Source: Litsea cubeba (Eukaryota; Streptophyta; Magnoliopsida; Laurales; Lauraceae). From it: a stretch of 64,000 nt of DNA. The notes beneath the pieces were generated by a model, which was given only the letters and a program-made list of their open reading frames with translations, had not been told where the DNA came from and did no database searches. Of this stretch, positions 24,901-37,928 are shown piece after piece (the stretch's first letter is position 1; the number at the start of each line of letters is the position of its first letter). The stretch lies in the NCBI GenBank assembly GCA_012931725.1, contig WHSA01000730.1, positions 1-64,000 on the forward strand, written 5' to 3'. The translations under genes were made by a program, and so were the position numbers.

Positions 24901-26660
24901 GATAGATATACGAGACTGGCCCTGAACTCCATCCTAACATAACAAGGGATTCCATCCTCTTAGAACGTCGCCTTCTCATCGATCTTTTTCATTCCGCTTT
25001 CAACACTCGAACACTGCTAGCTCACCTGAAACTAAGAAAGAGTCGTTCTAATCGGCTGAGATCGAGCCCATCTCCTTGAATCGATTTCCAATCTCTCTTT
25101 CTTCTGAACCCTCTTCGCTTAGCTACTTATTGAGGGTATTCCCACAACAGCAACAGCGGTTGCCGCTCTATCTATTAGAAGTTCAATCAAGGGCGAAAGC
25201 TAAGGCTAAGTCAGGCTGTTGGGTGGCAGGCAGTCTAAAAGGCGACTTCCTTTCTATCTATAATATATGTAATTGTTCAGAGGCGCGCTGACCAGTGTAG
25301 GATGAAAAGGAATTGATGGATCTGACCTTCGCTTTCCCACTTCAGCTTTCAAGCGGTCAGATCGAATGATGAATCCAACGGGACAGTTTCAGATTGAATC
25401 GAGAATGGTTGACACACTTCGGCTATCGTCCTTACTCAGCTAGAAGCTATTCGGATTGACTCAACTAGGAAGGCTTCGGCGCCTGACTAAACCTATCTTT
25501 CTCTTTGCCCACGGCACAGATTGCTCTTCTAGCCTGGGTAATATAAACTTTGGGGAAGATTACTTTCTCCTTTCAATTGCTTATGAAATGGAATCTTTTC
25601 TTTCTTATGCTTATTCATCGAAGGTATCTCCTTCGGTTTTCACAGAACACCAAACCTTTCAAGCGGATGATGCCCTGATGAGGCGAAATGCCATCAAGCC
25701 CTTATGTTCAATCCGGCCTCCCCGCTCTATTTATCTGGTAGAAGAGGCGGTCTAATCTTAATTACTAGCCTTTGCATTCGCTTCTGAACTCAACTACAAG
25801 TAATCAGTACGGTTAGGCTTTCCTACCGCCGGATCCTACCACCGCTTTCTTCTAAGATTTCATCTTGCCTATAACGACCAGGGTGTACTTGATTGGCTCT
25901 TTCTCGGCCTGACTAAACCAATCTATAGCCTTAATGCCTGCCTTTCCGCAGTCCACTTCGCTAATCAATGGAAGAGTCGGCAAGGCAAGCATAAACTTCT
26001 GCTTCCGCCTAAGCCGTGCTTGCTACTCTTCTATGGTTTCTACCCCCACTAGAGGAGGAAGCAACCTTTGATCCTAAGAAATAGTACAGTTCAAGCAGGC
26101 GTTGATAATAAGAAATAGACTAGTGCTCGCTTTGATTTGATAGGAATTTCTCTGCACTTCGCCCTGCCTGGATTCTACCCTAACTTCGCTCCGCCTTTTT
26201 CTTCGGTGCGGTCTTCTTCCTTTACTTCTTCTTCTTCTGCCTGGTTTGGAACCCTATTCATAGAAGATATTCTCTTTATTCCTATTGCCTGAAGTGAGCT
26301 ACAAGACGGATACGGATACTTGCTTTTGCTTGCAACAGCTTCTTCTCTGACTACCTCCTAGGATTGAGATAGATATACGAGACTGGCCCTGAACTCCATC
26401 CTAACATAACAAGGGATTCCATCCTCTTAGAACGCCGCCTTCTCATCGATCTTTTTCATTCCGCTTTCAACACTCGAACACTGCTAGCTCACCTGAAACT
26501 AAGAAAGAGTCGTTCTAATCGGCTGAGATCGAGCCCATCTCCTTGAATCGATTTCCAATCTCTCTTTCTTTTGAACCCTCTTCGCTTAGCTACTTATTGA
26601 GGGTATTCCACAACAGCAACAGCGGTTGCCGCTCTATGTATTAGAAGTTCAATCAAGGGC
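21959..26660 (+). repeat. Satellite array (+), about 3.2 monomers
   Basis: Satellite in + orientation, resuming at GGATAGATATAGATATACGAG. The landmark GAAGTGAG starts at 23360, 24824 and 26291 (periods 1464 and 1467). Most copies keep the same two TTG-started open frames (for example 22520-22819, 23992-24291 and 25456-25755), which I take as a sign of recent homogenisation and not of coding. The block ends in the phase TTCAATCAAGGGC, the target of E3. Confidence 0.93.
26649..26660 (+). repeat. Target-site duplication of E3, left copy
   Basis: TCAATCAAGGGC, repeated at 52270-52281 after the poly(A) of E3. The satellite phase continues across it without loss, so the whole 25.6 kb between is insertion. 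Confidence 0.9.
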
Positions 26661-29600
26661 TGGTGACTTCAATACCATTCGGTGGGTTCATTAAAAATCT
26701 GGGGGATCCATTCCAAGAGCTGCTGGTCTTATAGAGTTTAATGATTGTATTCAAGAAGCAGGGTTTGTTGATCTCCATCTTCAAGGGCCTCCTTTCACTT
26801 GGTCTAATTCTAGTATTGGTGAAACTAGAATTGAGAGTAAGCTGGATAGAGTTTTGGTGAATGTAGCTTTTCTTCAAACAAACCCTTTCAAAGGTGAGAT
26901 TCTCTTGCCAGGAATATCAGATCATACTCCTTTGCTGCTTTTTATTCTTGAGCAGAACGACATCAAAGCTCCTTTCAGATATTTCAATTATTGGGTAAAG
27001 ATGCCTGGATTCTTTGACACAGTGCAAAATGCATGGAATACTAATGTCCATGGAACGCCTTTGTACAGGGTGGTTCGGAAGCTAAGGATGGTAAAACATC
27101 AGCTCATTGAATGGAATTATGCTCAATCTTCTTTATCCAACAGATTATCAGAAGCCACGGCCCAATTAAATGATATTCATAGTTCTTTGGTGGGGGATCC
27201 ACACAATGTTAATCTTCAAGAAGAGGAACGAATGGCCAAATACGATCTTGATCATATTCTAAGGGCTGAGGAAAGCATGTATAAACAGAGATCAAGAGAT
27301 TTAGCTGTTAACTTGGGAGATAGCAATACCAAGTACTTCTACCGTCTTATGCGTCAGAGGCATACACAGTCTTTCATATCTCAGATCGTGGACTTGGAAG
27401 GTAACACTTATTCTGATCCTCCAGGCATAGCTGCAGCTTTTGTATCTCATTTTAGAAATCTTTTAGCTCCTAATATTGAAAGCCAGCAACCGGACCTCAC
27501 TCATGTTGATCCCCATGATTATGTTACTGAAGCGGATGCACATTTGCTAATGAATCCAGTCACAATTTCTGAAATTGAAGAATCTATAAAGGCTGCTAAC
27601 CCTAATAAAGCTCCTGGTCCAGATGGTTTTAATGCGCATTTCTTCAAAGTGTGCTGGCCAATTATAGGGAAAGATGTTTGTGACAGCATCATTGGTTTTT
27701 TCAAACATGGTTCTATGCTAAGGCAGCTGAAACACACTTTTATAGTGTTAGTTCCTAAAGGTGAAGATGCTAGATCACCAGACAATTTCAGACCTATTGC
27801 TTTAACCAATGAGCTATATAAAATCATTTCCCGCATCTTGATGAATAGATTGAAGCCAATTATTGCAAAGGTTGTGGGTCCGATGCAATCAGCTTTTGTT
27901 CCAGGAAGAAATATCTCTGATAACATCCTTTTAGCCCAAGATCTTGTTCACAACTTTCATTTAAATCGAGGAGCTCCTAGAATGGGCATAAAGATTGATC
28001 TTGCAAAGGCTTATGACAGTGTTCGATGGGATTTCCTGGAGGCAGCCCTTCAAGCTCTTCATTTTCCAGCTCATATTATAAAATTGATTATGGCATGTGT
28101 TACTGAAGCCCAATCCTCAATTCTAGTCAATGGCTGCTCTGAAGGTTTCTTCAAAAGCACTAAAGGGTTAAGGCAGGGATGTCCCCTCTCTCCCTTTCTT
28201 TTCGCTATAGTAATGGAGTTTTTCTCTATCATGATGGATAAATATGCTGCTTCATTTATGATCCCATCCCCTTTTGTAAAAGGAAATACTATAATTTCAC
28301 ATTTGATGTTTGCTGATGATCTCATTGTTTTCAGCAAAGCTTCTCCCTATGCAGCAGCAAATCTTAAGCATTTTTTAGAGCATTTCAAGCGGTTCACGGG
28401 ATTGGGGGTTAATTGGTCCAAGAGTGCTCTGTTCTTTGCAAATTGCAGTCAAGAGGAGGAAATGGGCATAGCTTCAATTTTAAATGTCCTAATAGCAAAG
28501 CTTCCAATCAGATATCTGGGACTCCCTTTATCTTCTAAAAGATTGAATTTCAATGATTGCCAGCCTATCCTATCCAAAATTCAACGAAGGTTGGCAGGAT
28601 GGAAAGCTAAAGCTCTCTCTTATGCAGGTAGAGTTGAATTGATCAAATCAACTCTTTCTTCCTTTCATCTCTTCTGGGCGTCAGTTTATATGCTTCCTCA
28701 AGCAGCTCTTCATGCCATTGACCGTCAAGTGAGGGATTTTTTCTGGAATTGTTGGAATTCTCGATATCTTCATCCGATTGCTTGGGACTCCATTTGCCGG
28801 CCTATTGCTATGGGAGGACTAGGCATTCGATCCATCTATGGAACTTCTAAAGCAGCTCTTTTAAAGCAAGTTTGGAATATTATTCTTAACAAAAAAACTT
28901 GCTGGAACATATGGATTAATGCAAGATACTTACGTGGAAACTCTATTTGGGATGTTCCCATTCCAAAGCTTGCTTCATGGGGGTGGAAAAGCATTCTTGC
29001 TCTTCGACCTTTTGCTACGAACCATGTGAAATTCTTGATTGGGAATGGGCATCTTACAAATTTTTGGACAGATCCTTGGTTGAATGGTGGAAGGCTTAAA
29101 GACTGTTATGGTGAGAGGGCAATCTATGACATGGGTCTTGGAGTTGATATTTGTGTTCAACATTTTATTCATGATGGTAATTGGCTATTTCCTACCCCAA
29201 CGTCCACTGCTCTTATGGAAATATTTCAAACTGTTCCTCAGGAAGTTGAACCTTGGACTGCTTTTGAAGATGAAATTGTTTGGACGTTAGAGGATCATGG
29301 TCAATTTACTTTAAAATCAGATTACAATATGGTTTGCAGACTTAATGATCACAACATAGCTTGGCCTACTTTGATATGGTTCAGGGGATGCATTAAGAAA
29401 CATTCAATATGTGCTTGGATGTTTTTAAAAAGAAGACTTAAAACAAAGGAGCTCCTTCTCCAAAGGAATGTGACTTGTGATTCAAACTGTGTCTTATGTG
29501 ATGCTACATGGGAGTGTGATTCACACTTAATGCTCCACTGCCCTTTTTCCAAGTCAGTTTGGACATCCATTCTCACTAAATTGAATTTGACTCCCTGTGA

Positions 29601-29884
29601 TTGTGAGAACCCATTAGAGTTGATACAATCTGTAAGTCTTCGACTAGATCAAGGCAAGAAAGATATTCAAACTCTTGGAAAGCTTGTTGTGAATGCATTT
29701 GTTTGGCACATTTGGGCTGAAAGAAATGGTAGAATTTTCAGAATGAAGGTAAACTCAAATGCTTCAGTGATTCAGAAAATTCTTAACATTGTTTGCAGCA
29801 GGATCCTTTATCTTGGGTTACAGCTGCCAGAGGAGCTTGCAAGTCATTGGAATATTCCAGCGAAGGATCAGAATCCAATCCCCT
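26661..29884 (+). mobile_element. E3: 5'-truncated LINE, first segment
   Basis: Outermost element of the nest. It starts abruptly inside the endonuclease at the GDFN motif, so the 5' UTR, ORF1 and the N-terminal endonuclease are absent. This is typical of incomplete reverse transcription. E4 interrupts it at 29884; the rest lies at 51675-52269. The 12-bp target duplication (26649-26660 and 52270-52281) brackets the two segments. Confidence 0.93.
29872..29884 (+). repeat. Target-site duplication of E4, left copy
   Basis: AATCCAATCCCCT, repeated at 51675-51687. Its last base may belong to the E4 5' end. It lies inside E3 ORF2 and so proves that E4 entered E3. Confidence 0.9.
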
Positions 29885-30340
29885 AGTTCTTTTTCTCCTA
29901 GTTCTTTTTTTTTTTCTCCTAGTTCTTTTTTTTTCTCCTAGTTCTTTTTTTTCTCCTAGTTCTTTTTTTTCTCGCTAGTTCTTTTTTTTCTCCTAGTTCT
30001 TTTTTTTTCTCCTAGTTCTTTTTTTTTTCTCCTAGTTCTTGTTTTTCTCCTAGTTCTTTTTTTTTCTCCTAGTTCTTTTTTTTCTCCTAGTTCTTTTTTT
30101 TCTCACTAGTTCTTTTTTTTCTCCTAGTTCTTTTTTTTCTCTCTAGTTCTTTTTTTCTCTCTAGTTCTTTTTTTCTCTCTAGTTCTTTTTTTTTTCTCTT
30201 AGTTCTTTTTTTTCTCTCTAGTTCTTTTTTTTCTCTAGTTCTTTTTTTTTCTCTAGTTCTTTTTTTTCTCTCTAGTTCTTTTTTTTCTCTCTAGTTCTTT
30301 TTTTTCTCTCTGGGAGTTCTTTTTTCTCTCTGGCGATTTT
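29885..30340 (+). repeat. E4 5' UTR: short tandem array
   Basis: About two dozen copies of CTCCTAGTTCTTTTTTTT-like units (CTC(N)TAGTTC plus a T run), the later ones of the form CTCTCTAGTTC. The array ends with CTCTGGCGATTTT at 30328-30340, 33 bases before the ORF1 ATG. The unit differs from that of E1, E2 and E6, but the position and T-richness are the same. Confidence 0.88.
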
Positions 30341-30373
30341 CTTTTCTTCTTCTTCATCCTGATTGACGTTTTC

Positions 30374-32370
30374 ATGGATGGAGGATCTGCCTCCATTCTT
30401 TCGGATCATTCCCCCACCCATTCTTCCTCTCCTTCTTCACTTTCCTTAATGGAACAGATTCGTGTTCTGTTTGCTTATGCTGAAGATCGAAGTGCCAAAG
30501 TTTCCATCTTGAAGTCGATCTTACGGAAACAACAGGAAGGCTCTATTCCGCCTGAGATTCCTCGTGATCTGATTCTTGAGGCAAAGATTCGTATTGGTGA
30601 TGATAAAAAGGCATCTGTTAATCGTGTTGCATCCATTATGGCTCTTGAATGTTCCCCTTCTGATGAAGAACGGCGACAGCAAATATTACATGTTGAGAAC
30701 AACATTGGCAGGATGATCTCTGATAACGATTTGGCTGATGTTTTGGTTGCTCCCACATCCAGCGGTGCTGATGGGAAGTTTTCAGATCTGGGTGTTGCTC
30801 CATCTTCATCTTCCTCGTTGGATCTGTCTACAGTGCCTGCCCTGAAAACTTTGCAGACTCATGCAAACGCTGCTACAGACCCATCTTCTCTTTCAGATCT
30901 GACTGTTCCTGCAGATCCATCTGTTTCTGATCTGCACGTAGTTGCAGATGCATCAGGCTTGAATGTTGCTATAAAACCATCTTCCTCGTCAAATCTGCAT
31001 AACATGAACGTCTTGAAATCTATGCACGCTCATGCAGACCCATTTTCAGATCTACACGATGGTGCAGAGCCTTCTCCATTTTCTGATTTGAATAACGTGC
31101 AAGCTGATCTAAAGACTGGATCTTGGTCGTCCCTATTCCAAAAACATACTGATAGATCAAGAGATCTGAAACGGCATTCAAATCCTTCCACGGATCCAAA
31201 TCACCACATAGTTTTTGATGATGATGATGCATCTGCTGCAGTGCAAAACTGGGGAAACTCTCTTGTAGGCTATTTTATTGGCAAAGCCCCTCCTCTCCCT
31301 GAAATAAAGTCTTGCCTTTCAAAGGCGTGGAGAGTGACAGATCTTGAGATTATTCCAATGGCAGATGGATTTCTGTTATTCAAGTTTCATTCTTATGATG
31401 CTGGACAACAACTACTCGATGATGGACCCTGGTTCGTCTATGGGAGGCCATTAATCTTGAGATGGTGGGCTGCAGATATTTCCATGAGTCGTGATAATCT
31501 TGATTCTATACCTGTCTGGGTTCGTTTGCCAAACTTGAACTTTTGCTTCAGATCTACTTCTGCACTTAGTAAAATAGCAACTGTTATTGGTAATCCTATT
31601 TGCATGGATCATGCAACTGCAGCTGGTACTCGTTATGCTTTTGCTAGAATATGTGTGGAGGTTGGTGTTGATGCTCAGTTTCCTACTGAGTTACGCATGA
31701 AGTATAGGGAGAAAACTATAATTCAGAAGGTTGAATATGCTTGGCGACCTCATCCTTGTAAAACATGCAGAACATTCAATCATGGTGATAACTCATGCCC
31801 TTTAAATATTGTTCAACAAAAACCAAAGCAAGTTTGGGTTCCAAAGAAAACATCTTCAGTTGACAAACCTGAAACTGGTGTTGCTGCAGGAGTGGGTGTA
31901 GCACAGGAAGATGCTCACTTTCAGCATGAGGATGTGCACTGTGATGTTCAGCAAGAGGGGCAGCGTGACCTAGCTATAGTTGAGTGGAATGTTGTCAATG
32001 GGAAGCATGGTTCTCCTAGGACTATTTCTTCTGTTAAATCTCAGAGGCCTTCCATATATCCTGCTCAACCGATTAATGTGGTTCCAAATCGATTTCTCAG
32101 TCTATCCAATCTTGATGGGGATTCTTCTGTCGGGGATGCTGAATTATCTGCCACTACTGCTTTAGTTCTTCACCATTCTAGTACAGGTCCTGGTTTGAGT
32201 GCTACAGGTGAAGCTTCTGGGCAAGGTACTGCTAGTAAAAATACTGCATCTTTTTCTCGTCAATCTGGTACTAAATCAGTGCATAAGCAGGGTAATGTTC
32301 AGAAGCACAAACAAGCCTTGCCTGGAGTCATTTTAAGGAGAGAGCACTCCTTAAAACTGGTTCTAAATGA
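30374..32370 (+). pseudogene. E4 ORF1: DUF4283-like protein with long linker
   Basis: Start ATG 30374 (MDGGSASILSDHSPTHSSS). Open for 652 codons, then a one-base deletion near 32331 (GTCATTTTAAGG where E7 has GTCATTATTAAGG) replaces the last dozen or so residues. The original stop would be TGA 32368-32370, overlapping the ORF2 ATG as ATGA. Domains: conserved N-terminal helix segment, a Ser/Asp/Ala/Pro linker, the DUF4283-like block (WGNSLVGYFIGKAPP to GTRYAFARICV) and the knuckle CKTCRTFNHGDNSC. The linker is about 95 residues longer than in E7, with irregular repeats of SDL and ADPS type at roughly residues 155-250. Confidence 0.92.
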
Positions 32371-35300
32371 CTATAATTATTTGGAATGTGCGAGGTCTTA
32401 ACAGACCTTCGATGCAAGCTGCTGTACGGTATCAAATCCGACATTTAAAACTTGCTCTGGTTATCTTGCTGGAAACTAAGGTAAAACATAATTCATATAA
32501 TTCTCTTGTTACCTCAGTGGTACCTACTGGATGGAGAGAAAGTTCTAATCTTGCTAATGGATCAACTGCTCGAATATTGCTGATGTGGGATCCACGTCTG
32601 GTTCATGTGACTGTTAATGCTACCACTGCCCAATGAATGCATTGTGAAGTCATTTATGGGACTGAACACTTCTTTTTAACAGCCTGTTATGGGTTTAATG
32701 ATTACATGCAGAGGCGTGATTTATGGCAAACTATCCGTGATCTGCCTTCTTCTGGTGGATTGCCATGGATTGTTATGGGAGATTTTAATACTGTTCGATG
32801 GAATCATGAGAAATATGGAGGTGCAGCCCCACGGGCTAGGGGACTCATTGAATTTAATGATTGTATTCATGATGCAGGTTTGCTTGATTTGAAATTGACA
32901 GGACCACTTTTCACCTAGTCTAATTCTAGTGTTGGTAATTCTAGGATTGAAGGTAAATTGGATAGAGTGCTGGTTAATGCTGATTTTCTTCACTCTAATC
33001 CTTTTAAGGGTGAGATTATGATGCCTGGACTCTCTGATCATTCCCCTATTCTACTTTCTTTGCATGATACTCCACACATCAAAACTCCGTTCAGATATTA
33101 TAACTTTTGGGCTAAAATGCCGGGTTTTTTCCAATTAGTTAAAGATGCATGGGATACTGATGTTTCTGGCACTCCACTTTTTATTGTGGTTCGTAAGCTT
33201 TCGATTCTTAAAAAGAGACTTATTGAATGGAAGAAAGTACAGGGGGATCTTCCTATGAAAATCTCAGAAACATCTTTAAAGTTAGAAAATTTGCAAAATC
33301 TCTTGGCAAGTGATACAAGACTTCTGCATATTCATGAGCAGGAACGTATGGCAAGATTTGAGTTAGATCAGTTGTTACGAGCTGAGGAGAGTATGTATAA
33401 GCAGCGAGCTCGTGAACTGGCTGTAAACTTGGGGGATAGTAATACCAAGTATTTCTATCGTCTAATGAAGAAAAGGCAATCTCAAACTCATATTTCTCAG
33501 ATTACTGCTGCAGATGATACTGTTTACACTGATTCTTCAGGTATTGCGGCAGTATTTGTTTCTCATTTTCAGAACATTCTTGGTCCAGACGTTCAAGCTC
33601 AGGTTTCTGATTTATCATATATTACTCCACATGGGGTCCTCTCTGATGGGGATGCGTTAGATCTTATGCGTCCGGTTACTTTTAATGAAATTGAGGATGT
33701 GGTTAAATCAGCTAGTCCTAATAAAGCCCCTGGACCTGATGGCTTTAATGCTCATTTTTTCAAAGTATGCTGGCCAATCATTGGAAAGGATGTGTGTGCT
33801 AGTATTATGGACTTTTTCACTCATGGATCTATGTTAAAGCAACTGAAACATACTTTTATAGTGTTGGTGCCTAAAACTGACAATGCAAACTCTCCAGACA
33901 AGTTTAGGCCTATTGCTTTAACAAATGAGTTGTATAAAATAATAAGTCGGATTCTGGTAAATCGACTTAAACCATTCATTGGAAAGCTTGTGGGTCCAAT
34001 GCAGTCAGGTTTTGTTCCTGGCAGAAGCATTGCAGATAATATTCTTCTTGCTCAGGATTTGATCCATAATTTTCATCTGGAAAGAGGGCGCCCAAGGATG
34101 TGCATTAAGCTTGATCTTGCCAAAGCTTATGATAGTGTTCGCTGGGATTTTTTGGAGTCTGCTCTTAGGTGTCTCCATTTTCCTGAGATGATTATTAAGC
34201 CGCTTATGGAATGTGTTACAGGGGCAAAATTCTCTGTGTTGGTAAATGGTGCTGCAGAAGGTTTTTTCAAGGGTACTCGTGGCCTTCGACAGGGATGCCC
34301 TTTATCTCCCTACTTATTTGCTATTGTTATGGAGTTCTTCTCTATTATGATGAATCGTTATGCTACTGCTCATTTGATTCCTTCTCCCTTTGTGAAAAAG
34401 AATGTTATCATTTCTCATTTGATGTTTGCTGATGATTTGATTGTCTTTAGTCAAGCTACAATAGGAGCGGCAGCTACTCTTAAGCACTTTCTTCAACACT
34501 TTAGAGAGTTTACAGGGTTGGGGGTCAACTGGATGAAAAGTGCTATTTTTTATGCAAATTGTTCTGAAGAAGATCAAATTGCTATTTCTTCCATTTTGAA
34601 TGTTCAACGGGGCACTCTTCCTATCAGATATCTGGGGGTACCTCTTTCGTCAAAGAGACTCAATTTTACTGACTGTCAGTCTCTTTTAGCCAAAGTGCAT
34701 CAGCGGTTAGCAGGGTGGAAGGCTAAGGTTATCTCTTATGCTGGCAGATTGGAGTTAATTAAGTCTACTCTCTCTTCATTTCATTTATTCTGGGCAACTG
34801 TCTATCTTCTTCCTCAGTCAGTTTTAAATGCTTTAGACCGACAAATCAGAGATTTTTTCTGGAATTGCTGGTCCTCTTCTTATCTGCATCCTATAGCTTG
34901 GAGCACTATTTGTCAGCCGAATACTATGGGAGGGTTAGGTGTTCGATCTCTTGCTGGGGTTGCAAAGGCTGCACTTCTTAGGCAGGTATGGAATGTTATC
35001 CTTAACAGGGAAACTTGTTGGAACATTTGGGTCAATGCTCGATATTTAAAGGGTGACTCTTTCTGGGATGTTGCCATTCCCAAATCTGCTTCTTGGGGTT
35101 GGAAATGTATTTTGGCCCTTCGGCCGTTGGCTTTACCCCACATCAAATTCTTAATTGGGAATGGCCAAAAAACACACTTTTGGACTGATCCATGGCTGAC
35201 AGGAGGACGACTGAGAGATTGTTTTGGGTCTCGAGCTATATATGATCTAGGTTTGGGGATGGATTTTCGTGTTAGTACTTTGATGACTGGAAATTGCCAC

Positions 35301-35634
35301 CACCTACTTCGAATGCACTGATGGATATTTTTCAAATCATTCCTAATGAATGTCAGTTATGGCCAGCTTTTGCCGATGAAATTGTATGGACTCTTGAAGA
35401 GAAGGGGTTTTTTCTCTTTGAAATCTGCTTACAATCTTGTTTGCAACATTCCTAATCAGCAGTTAAATTGGACTTCGGCTATTTGGTTTAAAGGGGGTAT
35501 TAAAAAGCACTCTGTCTGTGCTTGGATGTTTTTTCAAGGAAGGCTCAAGACTAAAGATTTTCTATTACAAAGACATGTTGATTGTGATACATGTTGTGTT
35601 CTTTGTGATTGTACTTGGGAGACATCTCTGCATC
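32367..35634 (+). pseudogene. E4 ORF2, first part: EN/RT, broken
   Basis: Endonuclease/reverse transcriptase in the subfamily of E7. Start ATG 32367. Two stop codons by substitution: TGA at 32634-32636, and TAG near 32917 in the endonuclease (FTWSNSS with Trp changed to stop). The frame is then open to about 35290 through the whole reverse transcriptase, FADD at 34425-34436. Frameshifts lie near 35290 and at a T run near 35410. The zinc motif (CDTCCVLCDCTWETSLHL) is cut by E5 directly after the first His region. It continues at 38135. Confidence 0.93.
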
Positions 35635-35645
35635 TTTTTTTTTTT

Positions 35646-35749
35646 TGAAGAGTAAGTGAATTCTTCATTTTCTCAAATAAATAAAATACAAAAGAGGAAA
35701 TCTAAAAACCAACATGGTTAATAGAAACTCCCAATGGGGCATACCCCAT
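35646..35749 (-). other. E5 3'-end stem-loops
   Basis: ATGGGG (35734-35739) pairs with CCCCAT (35744-35749); TGAAGA (35646-35651) pairs with TCTTCA (35662-35667). Both are kept although ORF2 is gone, as would be needed for mobilisation by another LINE's enzyme. Confidence 0.68.
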
Positions 35750-35861
35750 AGCAATCAAAGCAAATAATACATTATCCATGAGAAAGATAGATGCAAATCC
35801 TGATGTGATATCAGGCATCAGCTTGCTGTGAGGTACACTCTGACCTCTCACATTGCATTAG

Positions 35862-37885
35862 TCAGGTGGAGCGATCCTTTGGATTGGATTTCTCTTTAAT
35901 GGTAATCCCAGCAGGCTTCTGTTTATGTCTAGCACTTGAGCTTGAACTTGGCACTCTAGAAAGAAGACCTTTATCCAACTGTTGAATGGAGGACAAGCTT
36001 TTTGTCTGGTCAGTTGATATTGTTTGAGACGAAAGAGCTGTAGTACCCTGAAGGACTAAGGCTGTAGTAGCTAAGAGTTCAGATTCAGGCACATTAGAGT
36101 CCCCATCAAGGTTTGAGAGGCATAGGAACCGGTGGGGTTCCCCATTTGAAGAGATGCTCGCCGTAGTTGGAGGGTTATCCATTTTCTTACCTGGAATAGG
36201 ACAAGTTTTATCAACAGTACTATGATTCAAACGCAAAGAAGTAGTCGCTGCCAATTCGTCAAATGATGCATCAGCCGCCCCATCTAAATTGGATAAACTA
36301 GAGAACTGATTTAATAATCCTGGAAAAGGAGCCGAACCAGATACATTCTTCGTGGGACTCACTGTAGGAGAGCTTGATTTGCCACTTGGATATTTTTCTT
36401 TGACAACTGTCCACCCACTATGATCTGCAGTATCCTTCAGTGGATCATTTGGATTAGCAATGTGAGGAACACAAACCGTTTCTGTATGATGTGCCTCTTC
36501 ATGAGAAGTATTCTGGCTATTGGCTGTCCCATTGTGCATATCACGAGTAGGTCCTTCTGCTTGTTTCTTCTTAGGTACCCACACTTTCTTTGGCTTACTT
36601 GTCCCAATCTTCAATGGACAAGATTTATCCCCATGATTAAAGGTTCTGCATGTTTTGCAAGGGTTTGGTTTCCAAGCATACTCCACTTTCTGAATTATTG
36701 TTTTCTCTTTGTACTTCATACGCAACTCAGATGGAAGATCAGCATTAACATCTATTTCAAACACAGACTCGAGCAAAGGCGTATCTGGTTCCCGCAGCTG
36801 TAGCATGGTCCATACAGATTGGATTGCCAATAACACTAGCAATTTTGCTAAGAGCAGAATTTGATCGAAAACAGAAATTCAGGTTGGGTAATCGAACCCA
36901 AATTGGAATAGATTCAAAGTTTTGCCTACACATAGTAATGTCTACAGACCATCTTTTCAAGATTAATGGGTGACCATACACAAACCATGGTCCCTCATCA
37001 AGAATTCGGTTGCCAATGTCATATGCAGCAAATTTAAATAAGAAGAACCCTTCAGCCATTGGAATAATTTCCAAGTCCCTGATGCGCCATGCTTTCTCTA
37101 AACATACCTTAATATCACGAGTGGGTGGTGTATTACCAATGAAATAGCCAACTAGTGAATTCCCCCAATTCTGTACAGCTTCTAGGGAGTCTTCATCATC
37201 AAATTCAATATGATGATCAGGGTCCATTGATGGCTGATTATGGAGCCTTAGATCCCTTGCACGCCCCACATGATGTGAAAAGAGGGAAGACCACGCTGCT
37301 GTCCTAGAGGGAGGATCGGTGCTATCCATGATGGTGGTCGACGGCAGCACCTCTGAAGCTTTCAAACCAGCGAGTTCTGTATCAGAGAGTATTCGGCCCA
37401 CATCTCTTTCAGCATGCAGGATCTCGTTGTGATGAATTTCAGCAGTACCTGCTGCAATAGATGGGCTTGGATCAGATCTGACAAAATCAGCAGCACTTGT
37501 ATCAGAAGAGGGGGTGGGCGCAGATCTGAATGGAGCAGATACTTCACTCACGTTCAGATTCTGGGTATGAATTTTAGCAGCATTGTCAATAGGAAGTGGG
37601 GATCTGAGAGATGAATCAGCCACAACTTGCAGCACGTGCATCAACAGATGATCTGGGCACCGATCTGAAAGCATCAGACTTCTTGTCATTCCCAAAACGC
37701 ACCTTGGCCTCAAGGATCAGGTCACGTGGGAGATCAGGTGGCAGTGCATGATCTTGTTTCCTCTTCAAGATCGATTTGATGATGGAGAGTTTAGCATTAC
37801 GATCTTCAGCGTATGACAGCATTATGCGAATTTGATTCATTAGAGGAGAAGGGTTGGATGGAATGGAGGTCGCCCCTCCATCCAT
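35862..37885 (-). pseudogene. E5 ORF1: DUF4283-like protein, two frameshifts
   Basis: Start ATG 37885 (MDGGATSIPSNPSPLMNQ). It carries the N-terminal helix segment (IMLSYAEDRNAKLSIIKSIL), a Ser/Asp-rich linker, the DUF4283-like block (WGNSLVGYFIGNTPP, LPNLNFCFR, GTRYAFARVC) and the knuckle CKTCRTFNHGDKSC, then a long Ser/Thr-rich C-terminal tail that repeats the segment SLSNLDG(A/D)... twice. Frameshifts lie at about 37620-37640 and 36760 (extra T). Stop TGA 35862-35864. It is more diverged from the other ORF1s than they are within their subfamilies. No ORF2 follows; see the element entry. Confidence 0.88.
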
Positions 37886-37928
37886 GGAGGCGGCACCAGC
37901 AGGGGAAGAAGCACGAGGAAGAAGAGAA

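Larger units (their letters stand above)
26661..29886 (+). pseudogene. E3 ORF2, first part: 5'-truncated RT
   Basis: Reads from GDFNTIRWVH with a single stop (TAA at 26692-26694, where relatives have GAA), then stays open for about 1,060 codons to the E4 insertion. It contains the end of the endonuclease (SDHTPLL), the full reverse transcriptase (SPDNFRPIALTNELYKIIS, QSAFVPGRNISDN, KIDLAKAYDSVRWDF, GLRQGCPLSPFLFAI, FADD at 28309-28320, YLGLPLSSKRL), and the CCHC zinc motif near 29470-29570. The AAT CCA ATC CCC codons at the break occur again, in the same frame, at 51675. It lacks the endonuclease residues upstream of GDFN and has no ATG of its own. Unusually open for the oldest member of the nest. 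Confidence 0.93.
29885..35634 (+). mobile_element. E4: full-length LINE, first segment
   Basis: Same subfamily as E7, in the opposite orientation. The 5' UTR array, ORF1 and three quarters of ORF2 are here. The element is interrupted at 35634 by E5 and at 38636 by E6. Remaining segments are at 38135-38636 and 51243-51674. Eight bases (CATGTTAC in E7) are missing at the E5 junction. Confidence 0.93.

Noticed and set aside
25076..25291. The 66-74 codon frame (NRFPISLSSEPSSL...) in each monomer as a small gene
   Set aside because: Same reasons: no ATG, no ribosome or promoter context, and copies vary as the rest of the monomer does.
28071..28337. Antisense open frames of 60-180 codons inside the LINE ORFs
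   Set aside because: They mirror conserved LINE coding sequence on the other strand and show no independent start context or domain.
26661..29886. E3 ORF2 as an intact functional reverse transcriptase gene
   Set aside because: It lacks the 5' end of the endonuclease, has an in-frame stop at 26692 and no ATG, and is split by 21.8 kb of insertion.
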